Source of the DNA: Acidobacteriota bacterium
Lineage (GTDB): Bacteria; Acidobacteriota; Blastocatellia; Pyrinomonadales; Pyrinomonadaceae
Reading direction: 5' to 3'
DNA length: 64,000 bases
NCBI GenBank assembly: GCA_016715115.1
Contig: JADKBM010000004.1
Span: forward strand, 744,001-808,000
The notes beneath the pieces are model-generated. The model did no database searches, was not told where the DNA came from, and saw only the letters and a list, made by a program, of their open reading frames with translations. Numbering within the stretch: position 1 is the stretch's first letter; the number at the start of each line of letters is the position of its first letter. This document shows, in pieces, positions 26,841 through 36,967 of this stretch. Both the position numbers and the translations under genes were made by a program.

Positions 26841-29507
26841 TCAATCCCGGTAATCCCCGATCTGCTGCAGTAACTTCGCGACGAGACCCGTCCAGCCGGT
26901 TTGATGACTGGCGCCGAGACCCGAGCCGTGATCGCCGTGAAAGTACTCGTAGAACAAGGGATAGTCGCGGAAATGCTCGTCGGTCTGAAACTTGTCGCAG
27001 TTTCCGAAAACCGCCCGACTGCCGTCGTCTTCGTCGCGTACGAAAATCCGGGCGAGGCGCCTTTCGAGTTCCTGCGAAACGTCCCAGAGCGATAGCTTGC
27101 GCTCGGATCCGGTTGGAAACTCGACCTTAAACTGGTCGCCAAAGTAGAAATCGAACTTTTGCAGAGCCTCGATCAGCAGATAATTGACCGGCATCCAGAT
27201 CGGACCGCGCCAGTTTGAGTTGCCGCCGAACATACCGCTTTTCGACTCGGCCGGTTCGTATTCGACGCGGTATTCCGTGTCGCCCAGCTTTAGGGCATAC
27301 GGATTATTGCGGTGCGCACGCGACATCGCGCGGATACCGAAATCCGACAAGAACTCGTTCTCGGAAAGCATCACGCGCAGTACGCGCCGCAAACGTTCGG
27401 GATTGACGAGCGCCAGCAGCAAGCGGTTTTCCCGCCCCGGTTTCTGCATACACGCGATCTTGTCCGTAAGATCCGGCCGGTTTTTCAAAAACCACTCGGT
27501 CCGTCGTCGAAAGTCCGGAAGCCGATCGAGCATTTCAAACTCGATCGTTTCAACCGCAAACAATGGAATCAGTCCGACCATCGAACGCAGCCGGAGCGGA
27601 ATGTCCTCGCCGTTCGGTAAATGAAGAACGTCGTAATAGAAGCCGTCGCGCTCGTCCCACAACTCCGTGTCTTCCCCACCGACGTTGTTCATCGCATCGG
27701 AGATGTAAACAAAATGTTCGAAAAACTTGCTCGCGACGTCCTCGTAAACCTTGTCCTCACGCGCCAGTTCGAGCGCGATCGCGAGCATATTCAGACAAAA
27801 CATCGCCATCCAGCTCGTGCCGTCGGATTGTTCGATGTGTCCGCCCGACGGCAACGCCGCGCTGCGGTCGAAGACGCCGATGTTGTCGAGTCCGAGGAAT
27901 CCGCCCTCGAACACGTTGTTCCCTTCAGCGTCTTTGCGATTCACCCACCAAGTGAAATTGAGAAGCAGTTTATGGAAGATCTTCTCCAGAAAATCCCGGT
28001 CCGCGCGACCCTTTCTTTTGGCTTCGATCCGGTAAACGCGAAGCGCGGCCCAAGCGTGAACCGGCGGATTGACGTCGCCGAACGCCCATTCGTACGCCGG
28101 TATCTGGCCGTTCGGGTGCATATACCACTCGCGAAGCAGAAGTATCAACTGACGCTTTGCAAAGCCCGGATCGACAAGCGCCAACGGAATCGCGTGAAAT
28201 GCAAGATCCCACGCCGCATACCACGGGTACTCCCATTTGTCGGGCATTGAAATGATGTCGTCGTTGTAAAGATGTTTCCACGACGAATTGCGACCGTGTT
28301 TGCGCTTCGAAGACGGCGGCGGAAACGCGGGATCTCCGTCGATCCAATCCTTGACCGAGTAATGATAGAACTGCTTCGACCAAAGCATTCCCGCCAGTGC
28401 CTGTCGCATCACGAGCTGTTCGTCCTCGCTCAAACTTTCCGGAACGATGCTTCTGTAAAACTCGTCCGCCTCGAGATGCCGTCGTACGTAAACCGACTCG
28501 CATTCGCTTACAAAGTCGTTGCCGGGCGATTCGCCGGTGCCCGAGTTCGACAAGCGAAGCCAAACAGTTTCGGATGAGTTCCCGGCGATTTCGAAAACGT
28601 AGTGAGCCGCCGCCTTTGTTCCAATTCCGGCAGGATTGACGGCATCGGACTCGTTGCGCGTCACAAATCGATTTATCCCGTCCTTCACGTAAGGCGACGC
28701 ATTCTTTCCCCCAAAAAGAGAGGCCGCGTTGGTTTCATTCTCCGTAAAAAGCAGCCGCGGCGAGCCTTCACAACGCAGTTCGAACGAACCGAGTTCGCGC
28801 TGTTCCGCCAGAATCGTCGAACTCGTCGAGGTTGACCGTTTCAGCGAAGGTTTCGGCGGATGATCGAACCAGGACCACTGATTTCGAAACCAAAGCGTCG
28901 GTAGAATATGCAGCGGTGCGGGATCTTCCGAACGGTTCACGGCCGTGATCTTGACGACGATGTCGTCACAGTCGGCCTTCGCATATTCGACAAAGACGTC
29001 GAAATACTTGTTGTCGTCGAACACTCCGGTGTCGACAAGTTCGTATTCGGATTCCGATTTTCCACGCCGGCGATTTTCTTCCCGCAGTTCGGCATAGGGA
29101 AATTCGCTCTGCGGATACTTGTAGAGAAATCTCATAAACGAATGTGTCGGAGTGTTGTCGAGATAGTAGTAACACTCCTTCACATCCTCACCGTGATTGC
29201 CTTCCGGGCCGGAAAGCCCGAAGAGCCTTTCTTTGAGGATCGGATCGCGGCCGTTCCAGAGCGCTACCGCGAAACAAAGGTTCTGACGCCGGTCGCAAAT
29301 GCCCGCGAGTCCGTCCTCGTTCCATCGAAACGCCCGCCGATGAGCGTCATCGAACGGAAAGTAACTCCACGCCGAACCGTCTGTGGAATAGTCTTCGCGC
29401 ACCGTGCCCCAGGCCCGCTCCGAAACGTACGGCCCCCAACGCTTCCAGTCTTGCTCGCGATAATCGGTAAGTTCCAGCCGGATATCTTCGGCGCTTTTCG
29501 TTGGCAT
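26841..29507 (-). CDS. GH63-type glucosidase (MGH1-like glycoside hydrolase)
   Basis: An 888-residue cytoplasmic protein (no signal peptide) with the plan of bacterial GH63-type enzymes: an N-terminal beta-sandwich (residues about 1-330) and a large (alpha/alpha)6 barrel (about 350-888). Barrel motifs include YPWYAAWDLAFH near residue 436, with the candidate general-acid Asp, GQIPAYEWAFGDVNPP near residue 478, NSNWRGPIWMPVNYL near residue 775 and the C-terminal GLGASHQTGWTGLVA with a candidate base region. Bacterial relatives act on alpha-glucosides such as glucosylglycerate or mannosylglycerate; the true substrate here is open. It precedes a glucose dehydrogenase gene, so released glucose could be oxidised directly. 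Confidence 0.87.
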   Translation of the reverse strand: MPTKSAEDIRLELTDYREQDWKRWGPYVSERAWGTVREDYSTDGSAWSYFPFDDAHRRAFRWNEDGLAGICDRRQNLCFAVALWNGRDPILKERLFGLSGPEGNHGEDVKECYYYLDNTPTHSFMRFLYKYPQSEFPYAELREENRRRGKSESEYELVDTGVFDDNKYFDVFVEYAKADCDDIVVKITAVNRSEDPAPLHILPTLWFRNQWSWFDHPPKPSLKRSTSTSSTILAEQRELGSFELRCEGSPRLLFTENETNAASLFGGKNASPYVKDGINRFVTRNESDAVNPAGIGTKAAAHYVFEIAGNSSETVWLRLSNSGTGESPGNDFVSECESVYVRRHLEADEFYRSIVPESLSEDEQLVMRQALAGMLWSKQFYHYSVKDWIDGDPAFPPPSSKRKHGRNSSWKHLYNDDIISMPDKWEYPWYAAWDLAFHAIPLALVDPGFAKRQLILLLREWYMHPNGQIPAYEWAFGDVNPPVHAWAALRVYRIEAKRKGRADRDFLEKIFHKLLLNFTWWVNRKDAEGNNVFEGGFLGLDNIGVFDRSAALPSGGHIEQSDGTSWMAMFCLNMLAIALELAREDKVYEDVASKFFEHFVYISDAMNNVGGEDTELWDERDGFYYDVLHLPNGEDIPLRLRSMVGLIPLFAVETIEFEMLDRLPDFRRRTEWFLKNRPDLTDKIACMQKPGRENRLLLALVNPERLRRVLRVMLSENEFLSDFGIRAMSRAHRNNPYALKLGDTEYRVEYEPAESKSGMFGGNSNWRGPIWMPVNYLLIEALQKFDFYFGDQFKVEFPTGSERKLSLWDVSQELERRLARIFVRDEDDGSRAVFGNCDKFQTDEHFRDYPLFYEYFHGDHGSGLGASHQTGWTGLVAKLLQQIGDYRD

Positions 29508-29795
29508 ACTTTTGACAGAAGTTTGTCAGATTTTGACTGCCGAGTCTAGCTTCTTTGCGTCGCCGCGATTCCACGCCGCAAACAACGCAAGAAAAATCTG
29601 GACGCGGCTCCAAAACTCTGCTAAATTCCAGAGTAATCGGTCAACGGTCACCAGAAAAATACTTCCAAAGCAGTTCGAATGCTGAAATCCGGCACCGATT
29701 GATCGTTTTTTGGACGAAACCGCGTTGCCTAATCGATCAAACTGTATCTTACGGTTCGAAATAGAGTTCGAGCGCGGTTGTGTTTTTCGGTCAAG

Positions 29796-32700
29796 ATGAA
29801 CGCGCAAAAATTAAAAGCGATATCGAAAGAACAGTCGGGGCTGACGTTGAAGACTGTCGAGGAGAAGTTGACGGCCGGATTCTCCGCGCATGCCGAAAAA
29901 ATGCTTCTCGAATCGCTCGCGACGTTCAAACACGCGCCGGACGATGTTGCAAACCTCAAACGACTTCTTTCATATACATTTGAAACTCTTGGCCGGTATC
30001 AGGAAGCACTCGATATCGTCCGGGAATATGAAAACGAGGAGATTCTTCAAGGACTCGCGCTTGAGACCCAGCTTCGAATAGTTTCACAACTCGCGATCGG
30101 CTACAGCAATACCTCCGATTACCCGAAAGCCGCGACGCTTCTAAAGGAAACCCTTCAAAAAGCGAAATTTGCGAACGTCAGGCAGGTTTTCGGAACTCTG
30201 CACAACGCCCTCTCGCGCGTTTACCGGAAGCTGAATGAGTTCTCGATCTCGGCAGGCTATGCCGCCGAAGCGCTGGACAACTTTCGCGAGGAAGGCGATT
30301 GGCGCGGGATGGCTGAAAGCTATCAATTGATCGCGACGGCGTCGTATCAGGAAGGAAATCTCGAAAAGTCCCTCGAAAACTACGGTTTCGCGATCAAGAT
30401 CATCGGCGAGCGCACGGCGCCGTTTCTGCTCGGCCGGATCTATTCTGACATGTCTGGAGTTTACTGGCTCTTGCGTCGCCCGCAGGACGGGATCGCGTGT
30501 CTCGAAAAATCGATCAAGTTCTTCGACCAGACCGATCATCGGCTCAATTCGGTTATCGCGTACAACAATCTCGGAATGAACCTGATGCTGATCGGCGACT
30601 GGGCGCGCGCCGAGCAAATGATGTTGAGCGCGCTTGAGATCGCCAAAGCGGCGAATCACGTGCATGTCGCGGGAATTCTCGACTCGATCGGTGAACTCAA
30701 GATGCTTCGCGGCAAACTCGACGAGGCCGAACAGTTGCTCAACGAGAGCATCGAGTTTGCGCTCGAACGGAAGCGCGAATGGTACTCGATCCAGTCGATG
30801 CGAAATCTCGGCCGTTGCTATCTGGCGCAGGGAAAGCCAAACGACGCGCTCGACGTCTCGAAGAAGGCGATTGAGATCTGCCGTGCGACCGGTGAAAGGC
30901 ACATTCTCAACACGATCCGACTCGTGCTGGCGGAGGCGTATCTCGACCTCGGCGAGGTTGCGGATTGCGAAACCGAGATCAAGGCCATTGAAGACTCCGA
31001 TCCATCGTCGGACTTTTACGTTCTCGGCTCGATCCAGCGAATTCGCGGGTTCGCGGCGCTCGAAGAAAGCGATGAGGAAACCGCCGTGTATCATTTCAGT
31101 CGGGCGCTGACGATCTTTGAGGCGGCCGAGGACATCTATCACGTTGCGATAACGCGTTACGCCCTCGGGAAAACTCTGTTCGAGTCCGACCCCCAGACCG
31201 CCTTGAGGCATTTGATCTCAGCAAGCGAGGTCTTTCGGAAGCTTGAGATCGAGGGACTCTTTCAATCCGCCGAGAAGCTGATTTCCAAGATAAAGTCGTC
31301 GGATGAACCCGTCCGGAAGCCGGTAGCTTCAGCCGGTTCGCAGTTGGTGATGCTGCGTTTGGCAGAAGCCACGGCATCTCGCGAACTGCTTTTCCGGGAA
31401 CTGGTTGCAGTACTGAAACAGGAAGGCAAGGCCCGCAAAGTTATTGTTGCCGAATCGGGCGAAGGCCGCCTGTACTTTCCGTTCATTACGCAGGAATTTT
31501 CGAATCCGGAAGCTCACGAACTCGTTGAGAAGTTGAATCAGGCGATCGCCAAGAACGAAGTCGACCAGTTCTCCAAAAGCAAGAACATTGCGGTCCTCGA
31601 GCTTCGTGCCCCGAGCGCGCCGCCGGCGATGCTCTTGATCTATCCTCGGTCGGGTGCGGTTCTCAGAGACGGCGGTCCGGTCCATCCGCTGCTTCGGGTC
31701 GTTTCGTTGGGGATGGACGTTTGCGCGCTTCGCGATAAAGACCGGCACCATCAGATCGAGCCGGAGCCGAGCCCCTACGTGTCGAACAGCCTGTTGCCGG
31801 GTTTCATTCACTCGTCGCCGGCGATGACGTCTTTGGTCGAAGAGGTTTACAAGATCCGGTCGTCGGACGTGACAGTGCTTGTGACCGGCGAATCGGGAAC
31901 CGGCAAAGAACTGGTCTCACGCGCGATTCACGCGATCTCGAACCGCAAGGACCGTGTCTTCATTCCGTTTAACTGCACGGCGGTGCCGAAGGAACTCGCC
32001 GAAGGCCATCTTTTCGGTTACCGCAAGGGTGCCTTTACCGGCGCGGTCAACGATTCGCCGGGAATGATCCGCGCCGCGCACGGCGGGACGTTGTTTCTCG
32101 ACGAGGTCGGCGACCTGCCGCTCGAGGTTCAGCCGAAGCTGCTGCGATTTCTTCAGGAAGGCGAAGTTCAGCCGATCGGCGAAAAAACTCCCATCAAAGT
32201 GGACGTTCGCGTCATTGCGGCGACGAATATGGTTCTCGAACAAAAAGTCGCTAACGGAACGTTTCGGGAGGACCTCTATTACCGTTTGAACGTGATTCGG
32301 TTGCGCGTGCCGCCGCTTCGCGAGCGCCGTTCCGAGATTCCGCCGATCATTAGCTATTACATCAACCATTACTCGGCGCGTTTCAACAAGCGCAACATCA
32401 CGATCACGCCTCAGACGATCGATGTCCTGATGGTCTGCGAGTGGGAAGGCAACGTCCGCCAGCTCTGCAACGAGATCCAACGCGTCGTCGCTCGTGCGGC
32501 CGACGGCGACGTCATTACTCCAGATCAGCTTTCCCAGGAACTGAAACGGAACGCGACGCCGATCTCGCCGATCGAGGGCCAGGAGAACGTCAGAATGATC
32601 TCGAACATCGGCGGCTTGGGCGGTGGCTACAACGTCGGCAAGCAGGGCTCGACGCTTGAAGAGGCCGTTGCGCAACTTGAAACCCAGATGATCGTCGATG

Positions 32701-32810
32701 CGCTTCGCCGCCACGACTGGAACATCTCCCGCGTCGCCCGCGAACTCGGCCTGACGCGCCGCGGACTATACCTCAAACTCGCCCGCTACGGCATCGAGAA
32801 GGCAGCATAA
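29796..32810 (+). CDS. Sigma-54-dependent regulator with N-terminal TPR repeats
   Basis: A 1004-residue enhancer-binding protein with an unusual input half. Residues about 40-480 are a run of TPR-like helical repeats (for example YQLIATASYQEGNLEKSLENY and AYNNLGMNLMLIGDWARAEQ in part), followed by a GAF-like segment (about 510-640). The AAA+ domain (about 665-900) has Walker A GESGTGKE, the sigma-54 contact loop GAFTGA, Walker B LFLDEVGDLP and the REDLYYRLNV motif; a Fis-type helix-turn-helix closes the protein (NISRVARELGLTRRGLY). There is no receiver domain, so activation likely comes through protein contact or a ligand. ATG at 29796 is preferred to TTG at 29778. It is divergent from the glucosidase gene. 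Confidence 0.9.
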   Translation: MNAQKLKAISKEQSGLTLKTVEEKLTAGFSAHAEKMLLESLATFKHAPDDVANLKRLLSYTFETLGRYQEALDIVREYENEEILQGLALETQLRIVSQLAIGYSNTSDYPKAATLLKETLQKAKFANVRQVFGTLHNALSRVYRKLNEFSISAGYAAEALDNFREEGDWRGMAESYQLIATASYQEGNLEKSLENYGFAIKIIGERTAPFLLGRIYSDMSGVYWLLRRPQDGIACLEKSIKFFDQTDHRLNSVIAYNNLGMNLMLIGDWARAEQMMLSALEIAKAANHVHVAGILDSIGELKMLRGKLDEAEQLLNESIEFALERKREWYSIQSMRNLGRCYLAQGKPNDALDVSKKAIEICRATGERHILNTIRLVLAEAYLDLGEVADCETEIKAIEDSDPSSDFYVLGSIQRIRGFAALEESDEETAVYHFSRALTIFEAAEDIYHVAITRYALGKTLFESDPQTALRHLISASEVFRKLEIEGLFQSAEKLISKIKSSDEPVRKPVASAGSQLVMLRLAEATASRELLFRELVAVLKQEGKARKVIVAESGEGRLYFPFITQEFSNPEAHELVEKLNQAIAKNEVDQFSKSKNIAVLELRAPSAPPAMLLIYPRSGAVLRDGGPVHPLLRVVSLGMDVCALRDKDRHHQIEPEPSPYVSNSLLPGFIHSSPAMTSLVEEVYKIRSSDVTVLVTGESGTGKELVSRAIHAISNRKDRVFIPFNCTAVPKELAEGHLFGYRKGAFTGAVNDSPGMIRAAHGGTLFLDEVGDLPLEVQPKLLRFLQEGEVQPIGEKTPIKVDVRVIAATNMVLEQKVANGTFREDLYYRLNVIRLRVPPLRERRSEIPPIISYYINHYSARFNKRNITITPQTIDVLMVCEWEGNVRQLCNEIQRVVARAADGDVITPDQLSQELKRNATPISPIEGQENVRMISNIGGLGGGYNVGKQGSTLEEAVAQLETQMIVDALRRHDWNISRVARELGLTRRGLYLKLARYGIEKAA

Positions 32811-32833
32811 TTCGATTTTGGATTTTTTCGACC

Positions 32834-32852
32834 GGAGCGCAAGCGTCCCCGC
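32834..32852. repeat. Inverted copy of the 26790 dispersed repeat
   Basis: GGAGCGCAAGCGTCCCCGC is the exact reverse complement of 26790-26808. It lies between the sigma-54 activator and the convergent Usp gene, after a short GATTTTG heptad-like stretch. Confidence 0.7.
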
Positions 32853-32995
32853 CTGCAGATTGCGACCTGTTTCGGCCGTGAAAGCGGCTCCGCAAAAGAC
32901 ACCTTTGCATTGCAATCGCTGATCCGGGTTTATGAGGCCCGGCATCGGCACTTGAATCTTGAATCAAAACGCTTAGGACGGGATTGATCCAAAAT

Positions 32996-33892
32996 CTAAG
33001 ATCGTTTGGGCCTAACGATCTCGACAGAACACTTCGCGCGGGTCACGATCGCCGACGAGACGCTGCCGAGCAGATACTTCGTAATCAGATCGTCAAACTT
33101 CGTCGCGCCGAGGAATATCGTGTCCGCACGGAAGATTTCGGCCTCTTCGACGATGACGTGCTTCGGATTTCCCTCGCGGATCACCAGCGTTGCCTTGAGT
33201 CCCGCGTTCCGGAGCTTGTCAACGACGGCGTGTCCGGACTGTTCAACCTTATCGTCCTCGATTTCAAACGAACTTCTGATCAGCGCCGTGTCCTGCACGA
33301 GCACGACCTTGACCTCGCTTTCATCCGGCCAATTGCGGGCAATTATGGACTCGACAGTTTTGTCGGAACCAGCCGTGCCGTCGTACCCGAGGACGATTCG
33401 CGCCGTGGTCGGTTCGACCTCAACCTTCCCTCGCGCCACGCGCACCGAACACGGCGCTTCGGTGACGATCTTCTGAGCGACGCTGCCGATCAACAGTTCT
33501 TTGAGTCCGAAGACGCCCTGCGCTCCAACAACGATCAGATCAGGCTTGAAATCCTCGGCCCGAAAGAGTATTTCCCAAGCTGCCGATCCGTAAGTCGCAT
33601 CTGATTCAACCTCCCAGGTCGGAAACATCGCCCGCAATCGAACCGCCGCCGCATCGGCGAGTTCGCGCGAGTTCTGCAAAATCCCCAGATTATGTTTGTA
33701 ACTCCGCGCCAGCTCGGGAGTAACGAACTCCGGCTCTTTTCCTTCATCGCGGGGTGGAAGCCAGACTTCGGCGACGCTCAGAACAAGCGCTTCGACGTCC
33801 GCAGGCAATCCTGCGTTCTTCAAGTCGTCGATCGCCGCGTCCGCGAAACCCGACCCGTCATAACCAATCAGAATCCGAAAGCTGTTCACCAT
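32996..33892 (-). CDS. Double-domain universal stress protein
   Basis: A 298-residue cytoplasmic protein made of two UspA-like domains. The first begins ILIGYDGSGFADAAI (about residue 5) and carries the nucleotide-binding pattern VVGAQGVFGLKELLIGSVAQ near residue 125; the second begins IVLGYDGTAGSDKTV near residue 155 and carries FLGATKFDDLITKYLLGSVS near residue 265. The G-x2-G-x9-G-S type ATP motif is recognisable in each, though the first glycine is poorly preserved. Usp proteins act in stress survival and can bind ATP. The ATG at 33892 is preceded by GGGGGTGAT; a GTG at 33901 is an alternative. It is divergent from the DAACS symporter gene. Confidence 0.88.
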   Translation of the reverse strand: MVNSFRILIGYDGSGFADAAIDDLKNAGLPADVEALVLSVAEVWLPPRDEGKEPEFVTPELARSYKHNLGILQNSRELADAAAVRLRAMFPTWEVESDATYGSAAWEILFRAEDFKPDLIVVGAQGVFGLKELLIGSVAQKIVTEAPCSVRVARGKVEVEPTTARIVLGYDGTAGSDKTVESIIARNWPDESEVKVVLVQDTALIRSSFEIEDDKVEQSGHAVVDKLRNAGLKATLVIREGNPKHVIVEEAEIFRADTIFLGATKFDDLITKYLLGSVSSAIVTRAKCSVEIVRPKRS

Positions 33893-34153
33893 CGCTATCA
33901 CCCCCGTTTTGCAAGTTGTCCACTTTCATTATGAAACTCCGCGAAGCCGAAAACAATTGTTTCGCGGATGACGTTCCGATTATTTGTTGGCGTATTTGGC
34001 GTATATCGGATCTTGTGTGCTATCTTTCTGGTCAAGCAAGACCTACAGAACGCGACGAAATGCAGAATAATCATTGACACTTTCGAACACAACATATTGT
34101 TTGTGGCGCGCCGCTTTTGAACTGACGAACTGAACACGCGAAAGCTAAACAAG

Positions 34154-35557
34154 ATGAGTGAAAACAACCCTAAGACAAGCCCCGACGACTATTCATACGA
34201 GCAGGAACTGAGAACCGATCTTGACGATCACACCCCGGATAGGCCAAAGGGAATGGCTTTGCATACGAAGATCCTGATTGGATTGCTTGTCGGCGTTGTC
34301 GGCGGGGTCGCGGTCAATAAGATCTACGGCGGCGGCAACGAATGGCTCGTTTGGTTCATTCGCAATTTCACCGAACCGATCGGACAGCTGTTCTTGAGTC
34401 TCCTGTTGATGATCGTCGTCCCGTTGGTGTTTTCGTCGCTGATCGTCGGCGTTGCCGGGATCGGTGACATCCGCAAACTGGGCCGGATCGGCTTGAAGTC
34501 TTTCGGCTACTGCCTCGTGATCTCGGCCATTTCGGTCGTCATCGGACTCACGCTCGCGAATACCATTCAACCGGGCAAGCGGATCGCGCCCGAGATCGCC
34601 GAGCAGATGAAGACACAGTTCGGCGGCGATGCGGCGAAACGCGTCGAAGATCAGAAGAAGAATGCCGATGCGGCGAAAAGCGACTCTGCGCTGATGCAGG
34701 TCGTGAAGACGATCGTGCCGAAGAATCTGTTCGGTTCTATCGGCGGCGAGAATCCGAATATGCTGCATCTGATGTTTTTCGCGCTGATCGTCGGCGTCGC
34801 GATCACGCTTTTGCCGGGAACCGTCTCGGCGCCGTTCGTCGGCGTGATGGATTCACTGTTTCAAATCACCTCGAAGATCATCGATATGGTGATGAAACTC
34901 GCGCCTTACGCGGTCGCGTGCCTGATCTTCACAAACGTCGCACGTTTTGGAATTGAACTGCTCGGCGCGCTCGGGTGGTTCGTCTTCACGGTTTTGCTGG
35001 CGCTGTCGATACATATGTTCGGCGTCTACTCACTTTCGATCGCCTTCCTGTCACGGATGAATCCGATCGAGTATTTCAGCCGCATCAAAACGGTGATCGT
35101 GACCGCATTTTCGACCTCTTCATCGAACGCCACCTTGCCCACGGCGCTCCGCGTCAGCGAAGAGAATCTCGGCGTTCCGAAAGAGATCAACAGCTTTGTT
35201 TTGACGGTCGGCGCGACGGCCAACCAAAATGGCACGGCGTTGTATGAAGGCGTTACGGTCCTGTTTCTGGCGCAGCTCGCCGGAGTCGATCTGACGCTCG
35301 GCCAACAATTGATGGTCGTTTACCTGGCGATTCTCGGCGGCATCGGCACGGCCGGAGTTCCATCGGGATCGATCCCGTTCATCATCGGAATCCTGGCGAT
35401 GATCGACGTCAATCCGGCGCTGATCGCGATCATTCTCGGCGTCGACCGCATTCTCGATATGTGCCGAACGACGCTCAACGTAACGGGCGACATCACGGCC
35501 GCCACCTACGTCGCGCGGAGCGAAGGGTATGAGTTGCTCAAGAACTCGAAGGGCTAG
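34154..35557 (+). CDS. Dicarboxylate/amino acid:cation symporter (DAACS family)
   Basis: A 467-residue inner-membrane secondary transporter of the GltP/DctA family with about eight helices and two re-entrant loops. The Ser-rich hairpin reads STSSSNATLPTAL (near residue 320), and the C-terminal substrate motif is DRILDMCRTTLNVTGD (near residue 433), with the Asp, Arg and Asn that hold the substrate carboxylates. The sodium/substrate loop, usually NMDGT, is NQNGT here (GATANQNGTALYEG near residue 355), so coupling ion or affinity may differ from the model proteins. An acidic N-terminal extension of about 35 residues precedes the first helix. The next gene starts 5 bases downstream. Confidence 0.9.
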   Translation: MSENNPKTSPDDYSYEQELRTDLDDHTPDRPKGMALHTKILIGLLVGVVGGVAVNKIYGGGNEWLVWFIRNFTEPIGQLFLSLLLMIVVPLVFSSLIVGVAGIGDIRKLGRIGLKSFGYCLVISAISVVIGLTLANTIQPGKRIAPEIAEQMKTQFGGDAAKRVEDQKKNADAAKSDSALMQVVKTIVPKNLFGSIGGENPNMLHLMFFALIVGVAITLLPGTVSAPFVGVMDSLFQITSKIIDMVMKLAPYAVACLIFTNVARFGIELLGALGWFVFTVLLALSIHMFGVYSLSIAFLSRMNPIEYFSRIKTVIVTAFSTSSSNATLPTALRVSEENLGVPKEINSFVLTVGATANQNGTALYEGVTVLFLAQLAGVDLTLGQQLMVVYLAILGGIGTAGVPSGSIPFIIGILAMIDVNPALIAIILGVDRILDMCRTTLNVTGDITAATYVARSEGYELLKNSKG

Positions 35558-35562
35558 TCCGG

Positions 35563-36873
35563 ATGAGAACGTTGGCGTTTGAAGTTCTGCTGATCGTCCT
35601 GCTCCTCGTCTTCAACGGCATCTTCTCGATGTCCGAACTGGCGATCGTATCGGCGCGCAGAGTCCGTCTTCGCCAATTGGCGGAAAATGGAAGCAAGGGC
35701 GCCGCGAAAGCGATCGAACTGGCGGAAAATTCGAGCCGGTTTCTCTCGACGGTTCAGATCGGAATAACGCTCGTCGGAATCCTCGCCGGCGCTTTTGGCG
35801 GAGCGACGATCGCCGGAGTGCTGGCGAATTTTCTCGCAGATCTGCCCTACGTCGGACCGTATTCATCGACATTTAGTTTCGCGCTTGTGGTCGCTGTGAT
35901 CACGTATTTTTCAATCGTGGTCGGTGAACTGATTCCGAAGAGTCTTGCCCTGAACGCGCCGGAAAAGATCGCGGTTGCCGTCTCACGACCGATGATGCTC
36001 CTGTCGAGATTCTCGTCACCGGTCGTCTGGATGCTGATGGCACCGACCTCCCTCGTGCTGAGACTATTCAAGGTTCAGGCGACGGTCGATCCGCCGGTGA
36101 CGGACGAAGAGATCAAGGATCTGATCGACGTCGGAACGAAAGCCGGTGTCTTTCAAGAATCCGAGCAGGGCCTGATGGAAAGCGTCATCAATCTCGGCGA
36201 TCAACGGATATCTTCGCTGATGACGCCGCGATTGAAAATTGAATGGATGGATCTGAACGATCCGGTCGATAAGATCCGGGAAACACTTCAGGATTGCCGC
36301 TTCTCACGTCTGCCCGCGGCGCGGGGCAAACTCGACGATGTCTGCGGATACGTCAGCGCTAAAGCCTTGCTGAGCCAAATCATCAAACGCGGGGACCTTG
36401 ATCCCGAAGCGGTTCTTCAAAGCCCGATCTACGTTCCCGAAACGCTCACGATTCTGGAATTGCTTGAACGATTCCGCACGTCGCACACCCACTTTGCGGT
36501 CGTCGTCGACGAGTTCGGCGGCGTTGAAGGACTGATCACGATGAACGATGTTCTCGAAGCGATCGTCGGCGAATTGCCCGCCAGCCAGCATTTTGTCTCT
36601 GGAGACCTGATCACACGCGCCGCCGACGGAACGCTGGTCGCCGACGGCCGGACGCCCATCTTCGAATTCCTCGAAGAGTTGGATATCAAGGAACTTCCCG
36701 CGGACGAGCGGGACGCGTACCATACGCTCGCCGGATTCGTGCTTGCGCGCCTCGGAAAGGTACCCAAAACGGGCGATAGATTTACCTGGCACTCGATCGG
36801 TTTCACGATTGCCGCGATGGAGCAAAACCGCGTCGCGACGGTGATCGTGAACTTGCCGGATCAGGAAGGTTGA
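35563..36873 (+). CDS. CNNM/CorC-type hemolysin-family membrane protein, second copy
   Basis: A 436-residue paralogue of the protein at 23425-24828: CNNM membrane domain (residues about 1-190, with FNGIFSMSELAIVSARRVR and VVGELIPKSLALN), CBS pair (about 205-330, with LMTPRLKIEWMD and FAVVVDEFGGVEGLITMNDVL in part) and C-terminal CorC/HlyC domain. It likely works at the inner membrane in divalent-cation homeostasis. It is tightly spaced after the DAACS gene (5 bases), so the two are probably cotranscribed. Sequence differences from the other copy are spread along the whole length, so this is not a recent duplication. Confidence 0.9.
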   Translation: MRTLAFEVLLIVLLLVFNGIFSMSELAIVSARRVRLRQLAENGSKGAAKAIELAENSSRFLSTVQIGITLVGILAGAFGGATIAGVLANFLADLPYVGPYSSTFSFALVVAVITYFSIVVGELIPKSLALNAPEKIAVAVSRPMMLLSRFSSPVVWMLMAPTSLVLRLFKVQATVDPPVTDEEIKDLIDVGTKAGVFQESEQGLMESVINLGDQRISSLMTPRLKIEWMDLNDPVDKIRETLQDCRFSRLPAARGKLDDVCGYVSAKALLSQIIKRGDLDPEAVLQSPIYVPETLTILELLERFRTSHTHFAVVVDEFGGVEGLITMNDVLEAIVGELPASQHFVSGDLITRAADGTLVADGRTPIFEFLEELDIKELPADERDAYHTLAGFVLARLGKVPKTGDRFTWHSIGFTIAAMEQNRVATVIVNLPDQEG

Positions 36874-36967
36874 TGCTTTGCTTTTGGCTGGTTATTGGTA
36901 TAGATTTCGAACAAACGTGAGTTCGGTTCGCCGACAAATTGTGATTCAACTTTCAAAGGAACTCGAT

